Shown piece after piece: positions 1-7,887 of a stretch of 28,487 nucleotides of DNA. Each line of letters begins with the position of its first letter. Position 1 is the first letter of the stretch. The notes below the pieces were generated by a model. The model was not told the origin of the DNA and searched no databases. It saw nothing but the letters and a program-made list of their open reading frames with translations. The stretch spans positions 1 to 28,487 of the IMG/VR virus record IMGVR_UViG_3300027865_000035. One strand, written 5' to 3'. Source of the stretch: a virus. Both the position numbers and the translations under genes were made by a program.

Positions 1-550
1 CACCAGTATAAAAATCCATTACATTTGGGGCTGATTCGGTTAGATATGTATCATCACCGCCATCAAGCATTAGTAATTTTGTTGCTTCAACATAAATGGC
101 TTGTGATGAATCAATGGTTAATCCTAAATTGCCACCTACAACAAATTGTAATGTATTAGCAATATTCTCTCTAATATTTGTATCACCACCTCCATCAAAA
201 TATAAAAATAAACCAGAAGGAATTGTTACTGACCATCCAAAATCGGCTGTTTTAGGAGATGATTCACCATCTAAGGTTAATCCAATATCTGCCGCTGCAA
301 CAAATTGTAAATTATTCAAACTTATTTCATGAATATAAGTATCCGCATCACTTCCAAAAAATAATTTTTTCGTTGCAGCAACCGTTGAATTATCATTTAT
401 TGTGATACCTGCACTAAATACAGGAATACCGCTAAATGTTTTTACACCAGCAACAGCAATATCACCAGTTAATAAATCTGTTCTTAAATTGTTATACTGC
501 GATGCAAGAATTGTATCTCCCGCCGAAACTGTACTACTTAATATTGCCAT
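1..550 (-). CDS. Repeat-containing tail fibre protein, N-terminal part (runs off left edge)
   Basis: This frame is open from an ATG at 550 to the window edge (183 codons) and so lacks its C-terminus. A good ribosome site, AGAAGGAGAT, sits just upstream. The protein begins MAILSSTVSAGDTILASQYN, a head common in phage fibre and baseplate-end proteins. It then carries at least three degenerate repeats of about 36-40 residues with the pattern hydrophobic-F/D-G-[GS]-x-DT-[YN]-[IL]-x-E followed by N-x-[LM]-x-F, for example FFGSDADTYIHE, YFDGGGDTNIRE and MLDGGDDTYLTE. Such repeats normally form a beta-rich fibre shaft upstream of a receptor-binding tip or chaperone domain, which would lie outside this window. 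The role in adsorption is inferred from the repeats and from its place at the end of the tail module. Confidence 0.75.
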   Translation of the reverse strand, partial: MAILSSTVSAGDTILASQYNNLRTDLLTGDIAVAGVKTFSGIPVFSAGITINDNSTVAATKKLFFGSDADTYIHEISLNNLQFVAAADIGLTLDGESSPKTADFGWSVTIPSGLFLYFDGGGDTNIRENIANTLQFVVGGNLGLTIDSSQAIYVEATKLLMLDGGDDTYLTESAPNVMDFYTG

Positions 551-701
551 TGTTGATCTCCTTCTCTAATATATATTCAGTTATTATGCTATCACCAACG
601 TGAATATTCCTGTTAATTAACCATTGTTTAAAATCATCTTCATTAAATGATTTTAGATTATTTATAATAATTTTTGCTTGATGGCTATATTTTATCATCA
701 T
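534..701 (-). CDS. Small hypothetical protein between tail-end genes
   Basis: A 55-aa frame starts MMIKYSHQAKIIINNLKSFN and ends ILEKEINNGNIK. Its ATG overlaps the stop of the gene before it (ATGA-type) and its end overlaps the start of the fibre gene by 17 bases, which suggests translational coupling. The second ATG, at 698, could also be used. The protein is charged and helical with no membrane segment. Very short genes at this place in siphovirus tail modules are often XkdX-like. The sequence has a loosely similar layout (acidic loop, hydrophobic W/I core), but I see no convincing XkdX signature, so no function is assigned. Confidence 0.55.
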   Translation of the reverse strand: MMIKYSHQAKIIINNLKSFNEDDFKQWLINRNIHVGDSIITEYILEKEINNGNIK

Positions 702-1171
702 GCTATTGATAACTCACTTTCGATAGTTAATGTTTCATTAGATGTTTTTGTAATCGGGCCTGCAAAATTAGCATATTGAAACATTGTGCCAGTATCAGCA
801 GAGCCGGAAGCATCCTCACCAAATAAAGCAAACTGTGAAAGTGTATCATTTCCTTCACCTGCTGCAAGAAATGTTTGAATTTGTGATACTGAATTTGTCG
901 TCGATGCTGATGCGATTAATTTTCTAAAAAATTCTGAAAACATTTGTGTATCACTTATCAGTGGTGTTGATGAACCAGTACCAACAGCACCATAAGTCAC
1001 TATTCCTTCGTTTGCTTTCGCACCAATATCTCCTAACCGGTTTGCTATAGCAACAAGTCCTTCTGTCGGTACAATATTATGATTCCACGGTGTAATTAAT
1101 ATAATCTTACCAGTATGTACACTTCTTAAAATCCCTCTTACCCTGCCTGTTATTGAAATTATCTGTTTCAT
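698..1171 (-). CDS. Tail-fibre-associated structural protein
   Basis: A 157-aa protein beginning MKQIISITGRVRGILRSVHT. It contains the stretch VTYGAVGTGSSTPLISDTQM followed by FSEFFRKLIASAST. This matches a pattern I know from many phage tail-end proteins: a VGTG-(S/T)-x-P-x-x-x-DT strand followed by a conserved E/R pair, in a small beta-sandwich. It lies between the hub protein and the repeat fibre, as expected for a baseplate or fibre-attachment component. There is no signal peptide or membrane segment. The structural role follows from family resemblance and position. Confidence 0.6.
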   Translation of the reverse strand: MKQIISITGRVRGILRSVHTGKIILITPWNHNIVPTEGLVAIANRLGDIGAKANEGIVTYGAVGTGSSTPLISDTQMFSEFFRKLIASASTTNSVSQIQTFLAAGEGNDTLSQFALFGEDASGSADTGTMFQYANFAGPITKTSNETLTIESELSIA

Positions 1172-1182
1172 ATATTATCCCC

Positions 1183-2784
1183 TTAACCATACTGCGATGA
1201 ATTCCATTGACCTCGATCTGGTGTAGTTTCTGCATCATTACTCCATACCACTGGATTAGCTGATACATTCGTTAATAATGTACTCGCTATTATTTCACTT
1301 ACTGTAATTGTATTCTTAAATTGTTCAAAATCATGTAAATTTTCGTCTGTTCTCTCGAATATTCCAACACCTTGCGAATAAAGATATAATAAAAATTCAG
1401 TTAAACCTTTCAACTTTGTTGCAAATTCTATATTATAATTAAATATACCATGTCCAAGTGATGTTGATGTCACCGATCTAATTAAATATGTTGTATTTAT
1501 ATCTCTTGACGGGATATTTACTGTCAATAATTGACCTGATCTATACCCATTTTGTGTTGTTGTAAATGTTCCTGTAACTAACGGATTTGAGAATTGTAAT
1601 ATCTCTGCATTCGCTCGCTCTGCTGCTGCTTCTTTTGTATCAATCGTATCATCAATAATTAATGGTGCTTCATATATACCTTGACCACCCTCAATCGCTT
1701 GTACCGCTTCAATACTTTCCTGATCCCGTACCCTTGCCAGTATCGGTTTTTCATATTTATATGTTAATTTTAATACATCGCCTGCATTTAATGTAGCAAG
1801 ATCAAGATTCTTAATAACTTTTTCTGTTACATTTATAACAAAATCAAATCCTGATGTATCAATGTTATCTATACCAACAGTTTTTGATACGAAACCACCA
1901 CCAGCATCAACTTCTACTGTAATTGTACCTCTAGCTGCATAATCAACATCAAACGATGTTTGATTTCCATCCGCATCTTTTAATTGTGGATATGTTGATG
2001 ATAATTCAAATCCACCACGAATAGTTTGTTGATTCTTTAATTGTGTCCGATCAATCATTACAACAAGATCGTTATATTCTCCATCGGTAAGGCTATCAGT
2101 TAATTGAAATGGTGCTGTATTAGTTAATCTATCAAAAAAATGTAATTGTCGTTCATAATCAACATACCATGTATATCCAGTCATTTCCGCTAATCGTTGT
2201 ATCGCATCGGCAGGATATACCCAGTTAAAAGATATTGAATCAATTGTCAATCCATCTTCAACAAAAAATGTACCAATACTTTTAACATTTGTATCCATGA
2301 AATCTCTTATAATACCACCAGCAGATGTGCTTGTATAACTATTAACAACCATTGCTCTTGTTAAATCTTGTGTAAAATCAGTCGCTAATATTTCATACAT
2401 ATATATTTGAATACCAACTTTTGATTGCGGTGCTTCGGTTATTTTACCACCGAATATCAATATTGTATTTCTGAATACTTGTACTTCCTGACCAACTGAC
2501 GGTTTATTCGTACCATCTGAATCAACAAGCATAAATGCACACGTATCAGCTTCTTGATTAAGTATATCCGTTATTATAAGGCTGTTTTTTTGAATTAACG
2601 ATGATTTATCTATCCCATCAATAAGAATCGTTGTATCAGCAATTGTAATGGGTGTACCGCCACTTGTTACGGGTATCCAATCGCTTCCCATAAGCATATA
2701 CGCTTGTGGAATTGATGGTTTTATCCATAATCTACCCGTATAAGAATTTGATGGAGCTGTTTCCGATATTATAAACCAATTCAT
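1183..2784 (-). CDS. Tail hub / baseplate protein with N-terminal WIK module
   Basis: A 533-aa protein. Residues 1 to about 45 form a small module (SETAPSNSYTGRLWIKP, then QAYMLMGSDWIPV) that also occurs twice in the next gene upstream. Residues from about 55 onward read as a gp27/tail-hub-like protein: early strands with VGQEVQVFRNTILIFGGKIT, then an EILATDFTQDL segment and QRLAEMTGYTWYVDYERQLH. This last segment is typical of phage minor tail proteins that cap the tube and hold the central fibre. A fibre-like C-terminus follows. The position after the tape measure and before the fibres fits a distal tail or hub protein. The fusion of a WIK module to its N-terminus is noted as unusual. Confidence 0.7.
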   Translation of the reverse strand: MNWFIISETAPSNSYTGRLWIKPSIPQAYMLMGSDWIPVTSGGTPITIADTTILIDGIDKSSLIQKNSLIITDILNQEADTCAFMLVDSDGTNKPSVGQEVQVFRNTILIFGGKITEAPQSKVGIQIYMYEILATDFTQDLTRAMVVNSYTSTSAGGIIRDFMDTNVKSIGTFFVEDGLTIDSISFNWVYPADAIQRLAEMTGYTWYVDYERQLHFFDRLTNTAPFQLTDSLTDGEYNDLVVMIDRTQLKNQQTIRGGFELSSTYPQLKDADGNQTSFDVDYAARGTITVEVDAGGGFVSKTVGIDNIDTSGFDFVINVTEKVIKNLDLATLNAGDVLKLTYKYEKPILARVRDQESIEAVQAIEGGQGIYEAPLIIDDTIDTKEAAAERANAEILQFSNPLVTGTFTTTQNGYRSGQLLTVNIPSRDINTTYLIRSVTSTSLGHGIFNYNIEFATKLKGLTEFLLYLYSQGVGIFERTDENLHDFEQFKNTITVSEIIASTLLTNVSANPVVWSNDAETTPDRGQWNSSQYG

Positions 2785-3099
2785 TTATGCACCTGCGTAT
2801 GGAACATATGTACCAAACATAAATAGATATGCTTGATTCGTACTCTCTTTAATCCATAACCAGCCAGTTTTTATTATATCATCTGGTGTCGCTTCCTGAA
2901 CAACAACTGTTCTATAATGATCATCGGCGTTTGTTTCAGTGATAAATGTACCACCACCGACTGCTGGTATCCATTGAGCGTTAATATATATAAATTCCTG
3001 GTATGAAGCTTCACCGATAACCTTTATCCACCCTGACCCCAAATCAGGGCTTGTCGGCTCGGTAGCTGATACCTCAACTTTTACATATTTTATACCCAT
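2785..3099 (-). CDS. Small protein made of two WIK modules
   Basis: A 104-aa protein that consists almost entirely of two degenerate copies of one module of about 43 residues: VEVSATEPTSPDLGSGWIKV with INAQWIPAVGGG, then VVQEATPDDIIKTGWLWIKE with QAYLFMFGTYVPYAGA. Modules with the logic S-x-x-x-P-x-x-x-x-x-G-x-x-W-x-x, N-x-x-x-x-Y-x-x, x-x-W-x-P are found as beadlike units in phage fibre and tail-tip proteins. It overlaps the tape-measure stop by one base and is immediately followed by the hub protein, which begins with a third copy. A tail-tip or adaptor role is likely but unproven. Confidence 0.65.
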   Translation of the reverse strand: MGIKYVKVEVSATEPTSPDLGSGWIKVIGEASYQEFIYINAQWIPAVGGGTFITETNADDHYRTVVVQEATPDDIIKTGWLWIKESTNQAYLFMFGTYVPYAGA

Positions 3100-4880
3100 T
3101 ATACCCTTCGTGTACGATTAACTTTACTGAATATTGTATCAGCAATAATATTGCCGACCTCTCTTGCTGAACTTCTTGTTATTAACGGATTGTGTATATT
3201 AACCGTAATACCACCAGCACCATCACCAATACTTTGCCGACCTAAGAATTTTTCACCGCCTAATGCTTGTACCAATACGGGTTTACCAGCCGGAGCGTCA
3301 ACAACACCACCCCTGTCAAGGCTCTGTAACCCTGCCATAGCCGCTGTACCGGCTGCGAATTGTGCAAGAACAATACCAACTTGGGCAGCAGCAACACCGA
3401 AGGTTATCGTTGCATTTGATAAAGCAATCGCAACAGCTTTAAGCCTGGCAGCAGCCATTTCTTGCAATTGTAATGCAATAAAATCTTTTAACCGACGCTT
3501 TAAAGATTCTTTTATTGAATCAGCAACCGATCTGGCAGTAAATACTTCCAAATCAGCGACATCTTTTGCCGCATCAACAGCAATGTCTACACCTTTATCA
3601 ATTCGTGCCATCTTTTGATCAAATAATCGTTCTTCCTCATCGGCTACAAATTGACCAACCTCTTTTCTTATATCTGCAACTCTTTCAAGTCTATCGATTA
3701 ATATTTTTTCTTCATTTTGTAATCTAATTTCTTCTTGTTCGGAAATTTCATCCTTTTTCTCTTGTATTGCATCTTCTTTTTCTATAAATGATTCAATTTC
3801 AAATTCATTTACTTTGCCAATTATATCTCCTGTATTTACAATCGCTTGTGATAAAGCATCGGCAGATTCTGTTGCCTTATCGTTTGCTTCTTTTGCAATC
3901 TGTCCAAACTGTCTCGCCGCAGCAAAATTACCTGTTAGAGCTGCACCAACTTTTGATATATGTGCCATCCAAACAACCATCTTATCTGTTATAGCTGTTA
4001 TTGATAATCGTACTATATTTAAAGTTCCAACAAGTCCGATTATTGTATTTATAAAGAATTTTACACCTGTTGCACTTGCTCTAATAACACCCTCAAGATT
4101 TTTTCCATCCTTTATCCACTCTTGGGTCTTTGGTAATATCTCATTTGCAATTAAATTAGTAGCTTTTTTTGCTGTAGGAATAAATGAAGTGCCTATGTCT
4201 GCAACAAGGGTATCAAATCTAGCTTTCATTATTTTTAATGAATTTGCTAAACCATCAGATGTTCGTTGAAAATCACCTTGAGCATCAGCACTGTCTTTTT
4301 GAATTAAAGCAAATACTGCCATCGCTTTTGTCTGAACAGATAATTCTTTTCCTGTTTCAGATAATCCAAGATTAAGTGCTTCCTGTTTTATTCTAGCTTG
4401 CGTAACATTTACACCATATTTACGCATGGGTAATGGCATCCCATTTAATGCACTTGTTATATCACGCATTACTTGTTCTGTCGGCATATTATTAAATGAA
4501 CCAATATCAACTGATAGTTGTACCATTTCATTTGATAAATCTGCTGCTTTATCTCTTGCAAATCCCATCGGAACAAGTAAATCCTGCATTGACGACAAAA
4601 ATCTTTTTGATTCTTCTCTTGATACACCATAACTATCAACAAGCACTTTTGACATCGCATTTGCTTCTTTTTGTACCCCTCGAAAAACAACATTAAATTT
4701 ACTTGTTGTTTCTTCAAGATCAGAAGCTTTTTTAACAGCAAATGCCATCGCTCCACCAAATGCAAGAGCAAAGGCACCGACTGCTTTACCAACAGCATTA
4801 ATTGATGATCTTGCTTTAGTCATACCTTTAGCATCAAATTTACTGCCTATAGTAACGAAAAAATTACCTAAACTTGCCAT
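3099..4880 (-). CDS. Tail tape measure protein
   Basis: A 593-aa protein, largely alpha-helical, that sets tail length and is ejected with the DNA. The N-terminal 200 residues show the TP901/PBSX-type tape-measure layout: an early hydrophobic helix (VGAFALAFGGAMAFA, about residues 33-47), then the conserved EETTSKFNVVFRG and DIGSFNNMPTEQVMRDITSA. A long charged coiled coil lies around residues 360-430. Near the C-terminus, QSLDRGGVVDAPAGKPVLVQ followed by GGEKFLGR is a common tape-measure ending. At about 1.5 angstrom per residue the tail would be near 90 nm, which is short for a siphovirus. It follows the G/GT chaperone pair, as expected. Confidence 0.92.
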   Translation of the reverse strand: MASLGNFFVTIGSKFDAKGMTKARSSINAVGKAVGAFALAFGGAMAFAVKKASDLEETTSKFNVVFRGVQKEANAMSKVLVDSYGVSREESKRFLSSMQDLLVPMGFARDKAADLSNEMVQLSVDIGSFNNMPTEQVMRDITSALNGMPLPMRKYGVNVTQARIKQEALNLGLSETGKELSVQTKAMAVFALIQKDSADAQGDFQRTSDGLANSLKIMKARFDTLVADIGTSFIPTAKKATNLIANEILPKTQEWIKDGKNLEGVIRASATGVKFFINTIIGLVGTLNIVRLSITAITDKMVVWMAHISKVGAALTGNFAAARQFGQIAKEANDKATESADALSQAIVNTGDIIGKVNEFEIESFIEKEDAIQEKKDEISEQEEIRLQNEEKILIDRLERVADIRKEVGQFVADEEERLFDQKMARIDKGVDIAVDAAKDVADLEVFTARSVADSIKESLKRRLKDFIALQLQEMAAARLKAVAIALSNATITFGVAAAQVGIVLAQFAAGTAAMAGLQSLDRGGVVDAPAGKPVLVQALGGEKFLGRQSIGDGAGGITVNIHNPLITRSSAREVGNIIADTIFSKVNRTRRV

Positions 4881-5607
4881 TAGCGTTTAAACCTCGTTTT
4901 CGACGGTCTACCTGCACTCAATCCCAATGATCGTAATTGAGTTAATGAAGGCATATCAACTTGTTTCTTCTTTTCTTCATCTAAATTAGATTCAAATGTA
5001 TTTCTATATGAAGCTATATCTTTCGGGTTTATTCCATGTAATTGTAAATCAAACATATTTCTTTCAAACTCAACTTTCGATATTGCATTTATCATCGCAT
5101 TAATCCAGTCAATATCGTGATCTAAAACTTCCTCAATGGTGTAACCAAGATGCTTTGATATATTAACGCATGAATCTATTATACCACCTTCTGTTTTTCT
5201 GGTTTCATTAGCCCTTTTATCTTTGTTGCTATCTGTAAAAAATTTTTTTTTAACTTTTCAATATCATGACATTCTAACAATGCGGATAATATCTCTAATA
5301 TATCTTCTACACCGAAAACATCTTCTATTGACTTCATATCCTTTTCTTTTAAGATTATTCCAAAGAATTCAAGCACTCTATCTTCTGGTAAAAGATTAAT
5401 GATAATCATTAAATCATTCAACTCATCTTTAGAATCTTTTGTTTTACTGCCGATTTCTTTTATTTTATCTTTATCAGATAAAATATGCTCATTAACCATT
5501 CGTAAAAGATTATACATCTGTTTTAAACTTAATTTCTTGATATAATAATCTTTTTTACCGATTGTTACTTTGACTTCTCTTGGAATTAGTGTTTCAATTT
5601 CGTTCAT
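4880..5607 (-). CDS. Tail assembly chaperone GT fusion made by -1 frameshift
   Basis: The product is predicted to arise when ribosomes translating the G gene slip back one base on the A9-T6-A tract at 5251-5236 and continue in the -1 frame to a stop at 4880. I translated the junction: after Leu124 the -1 frame reads TDSNKDKRANET, then GGIIDSCVNISKHLGYTIEE VLDH in unbroken sequence, into the frame ending SLGLSAGRPSKTRFKR. The result is about 242 aa. LGYTIEEVLDHDIDWIN is the typical T-domain signature. In lambda-like phages the GT protein coats the tape measure and recruits tail tube subunits. Without a frameshift the T part has no good ribosome site of its own; an internal ATG at 5095 would give only 71 aa. 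Confidence 0.85.
5179..5607 (-). CDS. Tail assembly chaperone G
   Basis: A 142-aa, mostly helical, acidic protein beginning MNEIETLIPREVKVTIGKKD. It lies directly between the tail tube gene and the tape-measure gene, where siphoviruses keep the G-type chaperone. A beta-hairpin start (VKVTIGKKDYYIKKLSLKQM) followed by a helical bundle matches the G-family pattern. An AAGGGG ribosome site precedes the ATG. The last 19 codons overlap the alternative -1 reading described for GT. The G form is the major product; the ratio of G to GT is normally important for tail assembly. Confidence 0.85.
   Translation of the reverse strand: MNEIETLIPREVKVTIGKKDYYIKKLSLKQMYNLLRMVNEHILSDKDKIKEIGSKTKDSKDELNDLMIIINLLPEDRVLEFFGIILKEKDMKSIEDVFGVEDILEILSALLECHDIEKLKKNFLQIATKIKGLMKPEKQKVV
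5236..5251 (-). promoter_or_regulatory. Programmed -1 frameshift slippery tract
   Basis: On the minus strand the tract is nine A, six T, then A, read in the zero frame as TTA AAA AAA AAT TTT TTA. It contains four overlapping X-XXY-YYZ heptamers in register: A-AAA-AAA, A-AAA-AAT, A-AAT-TTT and T-TTT-TTA. The -1 frame is open from here to 4880, and the zero frame stops at 5179. Its position near the end of the G gene is the normal place for the lambda-type G/GT frameshift. Confidence 0.82.
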
Positions 5608-5629
5608 AACATGACCCCTTTTTTTATTA

Positions 5630-5661
5630 GCGAGTGGGGTATCCTCAAACCGCCCACTCGC
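5630..5661 (-). other. Hairpin between tail tube and G chaperone genes
   Basis: GCGAGTGGG (5630-5638) pairs with CCCACTCGC (5653-5661), giving a 9-bp GC-rich stem with a 14-base loop. It sits in the gap after the tail tube stop and about 20 bases before the G start codon. Neither strand carries a U-run after the stem. It is therefore a poor intrinsic terminator and more likely stabilises the message end or partly attenuates read-through from the highly expressed tube gene. Confidence 0.6.
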
Positions 5662-5675
5662 CCGCCCTGAATCAG

Positions 5676-6560
5676 TTAAGCAGTAACGCTGAACTGTTCG
5701 ATTTTTGGTGTTGCCAATCTATTACCATTAGCATCTGAAAGTCCCGTAGTAACAATTGCTTGCAATGTATCTGAACCTGTCCAGTTACTTGTTGGTGTAA
5801 ATAGAACGGTTTTTGCTGTACTATCATATACAATTGAACCTGCGACCAAAACAGTTGATGCCGGTGTTGTCGTATTAATGATCATAAATGTTGCATCATC
5901 ATCATCACCATACTTAATTGTACCTTCATTCATTGCATTGGTTTCAGTTATTGTCCACAATACAGTAGTTTGTGCATCTTTTGCAACTGTTCCGCCATCT
6001 GCCGGAGTTGTAAGCACAACTGTTGGTGCAGTCGTATCACTTGCCGAATCAACAACAGAAAATAATTGCTGATTGCTTGATTGTGCTGTATCCTGTAATA
6101 CTCTGAACTCACAATCAATCATCGTTTTATCATCTTTTTTGTATGCGTGTTCTGCTGCCGAAAGAGCGACACATCGATGAAAAGTATATTTCCTTGTTCC
6201 GTCGGTTACTCCGACAACATTCAAATAAATTGTTAATGGTGTAACCGTTGCATTGCCACCAACATTCAATGTAGTACCTGCCAAAGCACCAGCAGGATAA
6301 TCCATAGCAATACGCAGATTATCAAGTGTTGATTCTGCTAAAACAACTTTAAGTGTTGCGGTTTCAACAGTTTTAATAAGCTCAAGATCACCTAAACTCT
6401 GATCTGATCGCTTTTCAAAATACTCCCGATCAACCGATATTGTTGCACCCCCTTCTGTTGCTCCTAAATCCGCTGCTGCACCTTCTGCTTGGTCATAAGT
6501 GCCGACTGTTAGGAAGCCAGAACCTAATCCAACTACAATGTTACCTTTTGTTAAAGACAT
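5676..6560 (-). CDS. Major tail tube protein with C-terminal Ig-like domain
   Basis: A 294-aa protein beginning MSLTKGNIVVGLGSGFLTVG. The first ~170 residues fit a siphovirus tail tube protein: ATEGGATISVDREYFEKRSD, then GDLELIKTVETATLKVVLAE and LSAAEHAYKKDDKTMIDCEF, which resemble tube proteins of the phage tail-tube superfamily. Residues ~170-294 form an extra Big_5/SbsA-type Ig-like domain: APTVVLTTPADGGTVAKDAQ to TVLFTPTSNWTGSDTLQAIV, ending in GLSDANGNRLAT. Such added Ig domains sit on the outside of the tube and may bind host surface sugars. GGAGG precedes the ATG, which overlaps the previous stop (TAATG). It lies directly before the G/GT chaperone genes. Confidence 0.85.
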   Translation of the reverse strand: MSLTKGNIVVGLGSGFLTVGTYDQAEGAAADLGATEGGATISVDREYFEKRSDQSLGDLELIKTVETATLKVVLAESTLDNLRIAMDYPAGALAGTTLNVGGNATVTPLTIYLNVVGVTDGTRKYTFHRCVALSAAEHAYKKDDKTMIDCEFRVLQDTAQSSNQQLFSVVDSASDTTAPTVVLTTPADGGTVAKDAQTTVLWTITETNAMNEGTIKYGDDDDATFMIINTTTPASTVLVAGSIVYDSTAKTVLFTPTSNWTGSDTLQAIVTTGLSDANGNRLATPKIEQFSVTA

Positions 6561-7108
6561 TATCCTTCCTCCTTTTCTATTTTAAACCTGTAGCCCAAAA
6601 GTACTTTGGCTTGCCAGTAGGTTTTTTTTTCATCGTTTACTATTTCATAATGATACAATGCCAGCGGCTCAAGATAAAACCCATGTTTTAACGGTATTTT
6701 TTCAGATACTTTTGAATCAATTATCTGTCTTGAATTTGCTAATTGATATGTAATATTTATTATTTTATTAGCATATCCCAACATTAACATCGGCTCACCA
6801 TGATTCCATTTTTGTGAGTTTATTCCACCTCCTAAGCTCCATTGATTAACCGGCATTTTATATGCAAAACTTTGTGAATCTATGTTTTGTGCTTCTTTAT
6901 ATATAATATCAGAATAAAAATGTTTACTAATCCGATTATAAGTAAAACCATCATATATAACTCCATTCTCTCGTTCACGGTATCCAGATATATGAGTAAA
7001 TTCGGTCTCAATACCGCCTTTATACTCATAATCAGTCGGTGCATCAGGAACATTAGCTGTTCTTAATGATATACTTATAAATGCTGATAATAATAATTTA
7101 CTTAACAC
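6560..7108 (-). CDS. Secreted beta-barrel-like protein
   Basis: A 182-aa protein with a GTG start preceded at about ten bases by AAGGA. The N-terminus MLSKLLLSAFISISLRTA looks like a signal peptide. The mature part alternates polar and hydrophobic residues in strands rich in Tyr, Phe and Trp: YEYKGGIETEFTHISGY, QSFAYKMPVNQWSLGGGINS, PMLMLGYANKIINITYQLAN, YLEPLALYHYEIVNDEKKTY, and a last strand WQAKVLLGYRFKIE. This is the pattern of a small outer-membrane barrel with about eight strands. The last residue of the body is not aromatic and a short charged tail follows. I do not recognise a family. An envelope role, such as blocking superinfection or aiding release, is inference only. Confidence 0.55.
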   Translation of the reverse strand: MLSKLLLSAFISISLRTANVPDAPTDYEYKGGIETEFTHISGYRERENGVIYDGFTYNRISKHFYSDIIYKEAQNIDSQSFAYKMPVNQWSLGGGINSQKWNHGEPMLMLGYANKIINITYQLANSRQIIDSKVSEKIPLKHGFYLEPLALYHYEIVNDEKKTYWQAKVLLGYRFKIEKEEG

Positions 7109-7355
7109 TTAATTTTATTCCTTGTTTTGCTAAATCATCCACCATCTGATTAATTGCTTTATGAAATCCCTGTTCAATATAAAAATCTTTTGATGCAATA
7201 CGACCATCCCTGTGACCGAATTTATATCCTGAATATATACAAACTAAAGATATACCAATAACCAGTAAACAGTATTTAATTCTTGTCTTTTCTGTAACCA
7301 TTAATTCTACCAACCGTTTGAACAATCCCGTCAAGCACAATAATAATTTTTTCAT
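7098..7355 (-). CDS. Small single-pass membrane protein overlapping holin-like gene
   Basis: The C-terminal part is certain in frame: one membrane helix (YCLLVIGISLVCIYSGY) followed by a charged tail (KFGHRDGRIASKDFYIEQ, ending QGIKLSVK). The start is ambiguous. The ATG at 7355 (85 aa, MKKLLLCLTGLFKRLVELMV) has a good GAGGTG ribosome site at close spacing and would overlap the previous gene by 80 bases. The ATG at 7301 (67 aa) gives a 26-base overlap but a weak site. A single-pass protein out of frame with a holin-like gene recalls lysis cassettes (holin, spanin, antiholin). There is no lipobox, so a classical Rz1-type spanin is not supported. Confidence 0.55.
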   Translation of the reverse strand: MKKLLLCLTGLFKRLVELMVTEKTRIKYCLLVIGISLVCIYSGYKFGHRDGRIASKDFYIEQGFHKAINQMVDDLAKQGIKLSVK

Positions 7356-7605
7356 GCTCACCTCTTTGATATTCATTTGCTCTGCGTTGTTCATTTTGTG
7401 TTTCTTCTGATTTTTGTGTATGTTCACCAAGTCTTGTATTGTATGTATCCATTATCCCGCTCAACCGTTCTTCTCTTTTAACCGCAATATCAGTTTGTTT
7501 TTCCTGTTGTTTCATTACCCATTTTAAAACTAAAATTAATAATACAACAGCAAGTCCCGTTACCCCATATTTATCTACTAACTCCATCACAAATCTCTCA
7601 ATCAT
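7276..7605 (-). CDS. Holin-like membrane protein with coiled-coil tail
   Basis: I place the start at the ATG at 7605 (109 aa) because GGAGA lies five bases upstream; a TTG at 7617 would add four residues. The N-terminus carries one membrane helix, YGVTGLAVVLLILVLKWVM. A charged helical region follows (KQQEKQTDIAVKREERLS), rich in Glu, Arg and Gln, and the end is IVQTVGRINGYRKDKN. One helix plus a cytoplasmic coiled coil is the layout of BhlA/UviB-type small phage holins and related proteins. It sits between small secreted proteins downstream of the fibres. Function is inferred from topology; no endolysin is visible next to it. Confidence 0.55.
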   Translation of the reverse strand: MIERFVMELVDKYGVTGLAVVLLILVLKWVMKQQEKQTDIAVKREERLSGIMDTYNTRLGEHTQKSEETQNEQRRANEYQRGEHEKIIIVLDGIVQTVGRINGYRKDKN

Positions 7606-7617
7606 TGTTGTCTCCAA

Positions 7618-7887
7618 TTATTGTAATAAATCATCTAAATCAGACGCTGCCTGTGCTGCTCTTGCTTTAGCTGCTGCAATCTGTGCTAATATCAATGTGT
7701 CATTATTAACGTGCGGATCAAGTCTAAGTAATGCTCGTACATCTTCTCGTGCATCAAGAATAATACCGACCTTTTGATTTATCACGGTAAGCGTTGCGTT
7801 GATAGTTGCAATCTGCACTTCCGATAATGCAGATACATTCCCTACCATTAAAAATAATACAAATACTATCGCTATAAGTTTTCTCAT
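7618..7887 (-). CDS. Small secreted helical protein
   Basis: An 89-aa protein with a clear Sec signal peptide, MRKLIAIVFVLFLMVGNVSA, with cleavage expected after VSA. The mature ~69 residues are helical and Ala/Leu-rich (LSEVQIATINATLTVINQKV, then LILAQIAAAKARAAQAASDL) and end DDLLQ. GAGGAGG precedes the ATG, and the gene overlaps the previous stop by four bases. A small periplasmic helical protein beside a holin-like gene could be a lysis accessory or a virion-linked envelope factor. I do not recognise its family. Confidence 0.65.
   Translation of the reverse strand: MRKLIAIVFVLFLMVGNVSALSEVQIATINATLTVINQKVGIILDAREDVRALLRLDPHVNNDTLILAQIAAAKARAAQAASDLDDLLQ

Noticed and set aside
3151-4696. 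Several plus-strand frames over the tape-measure gene
   Set aside because: They are shadows of a long, well-recognised minus-strand gene and lack ribosome sites.
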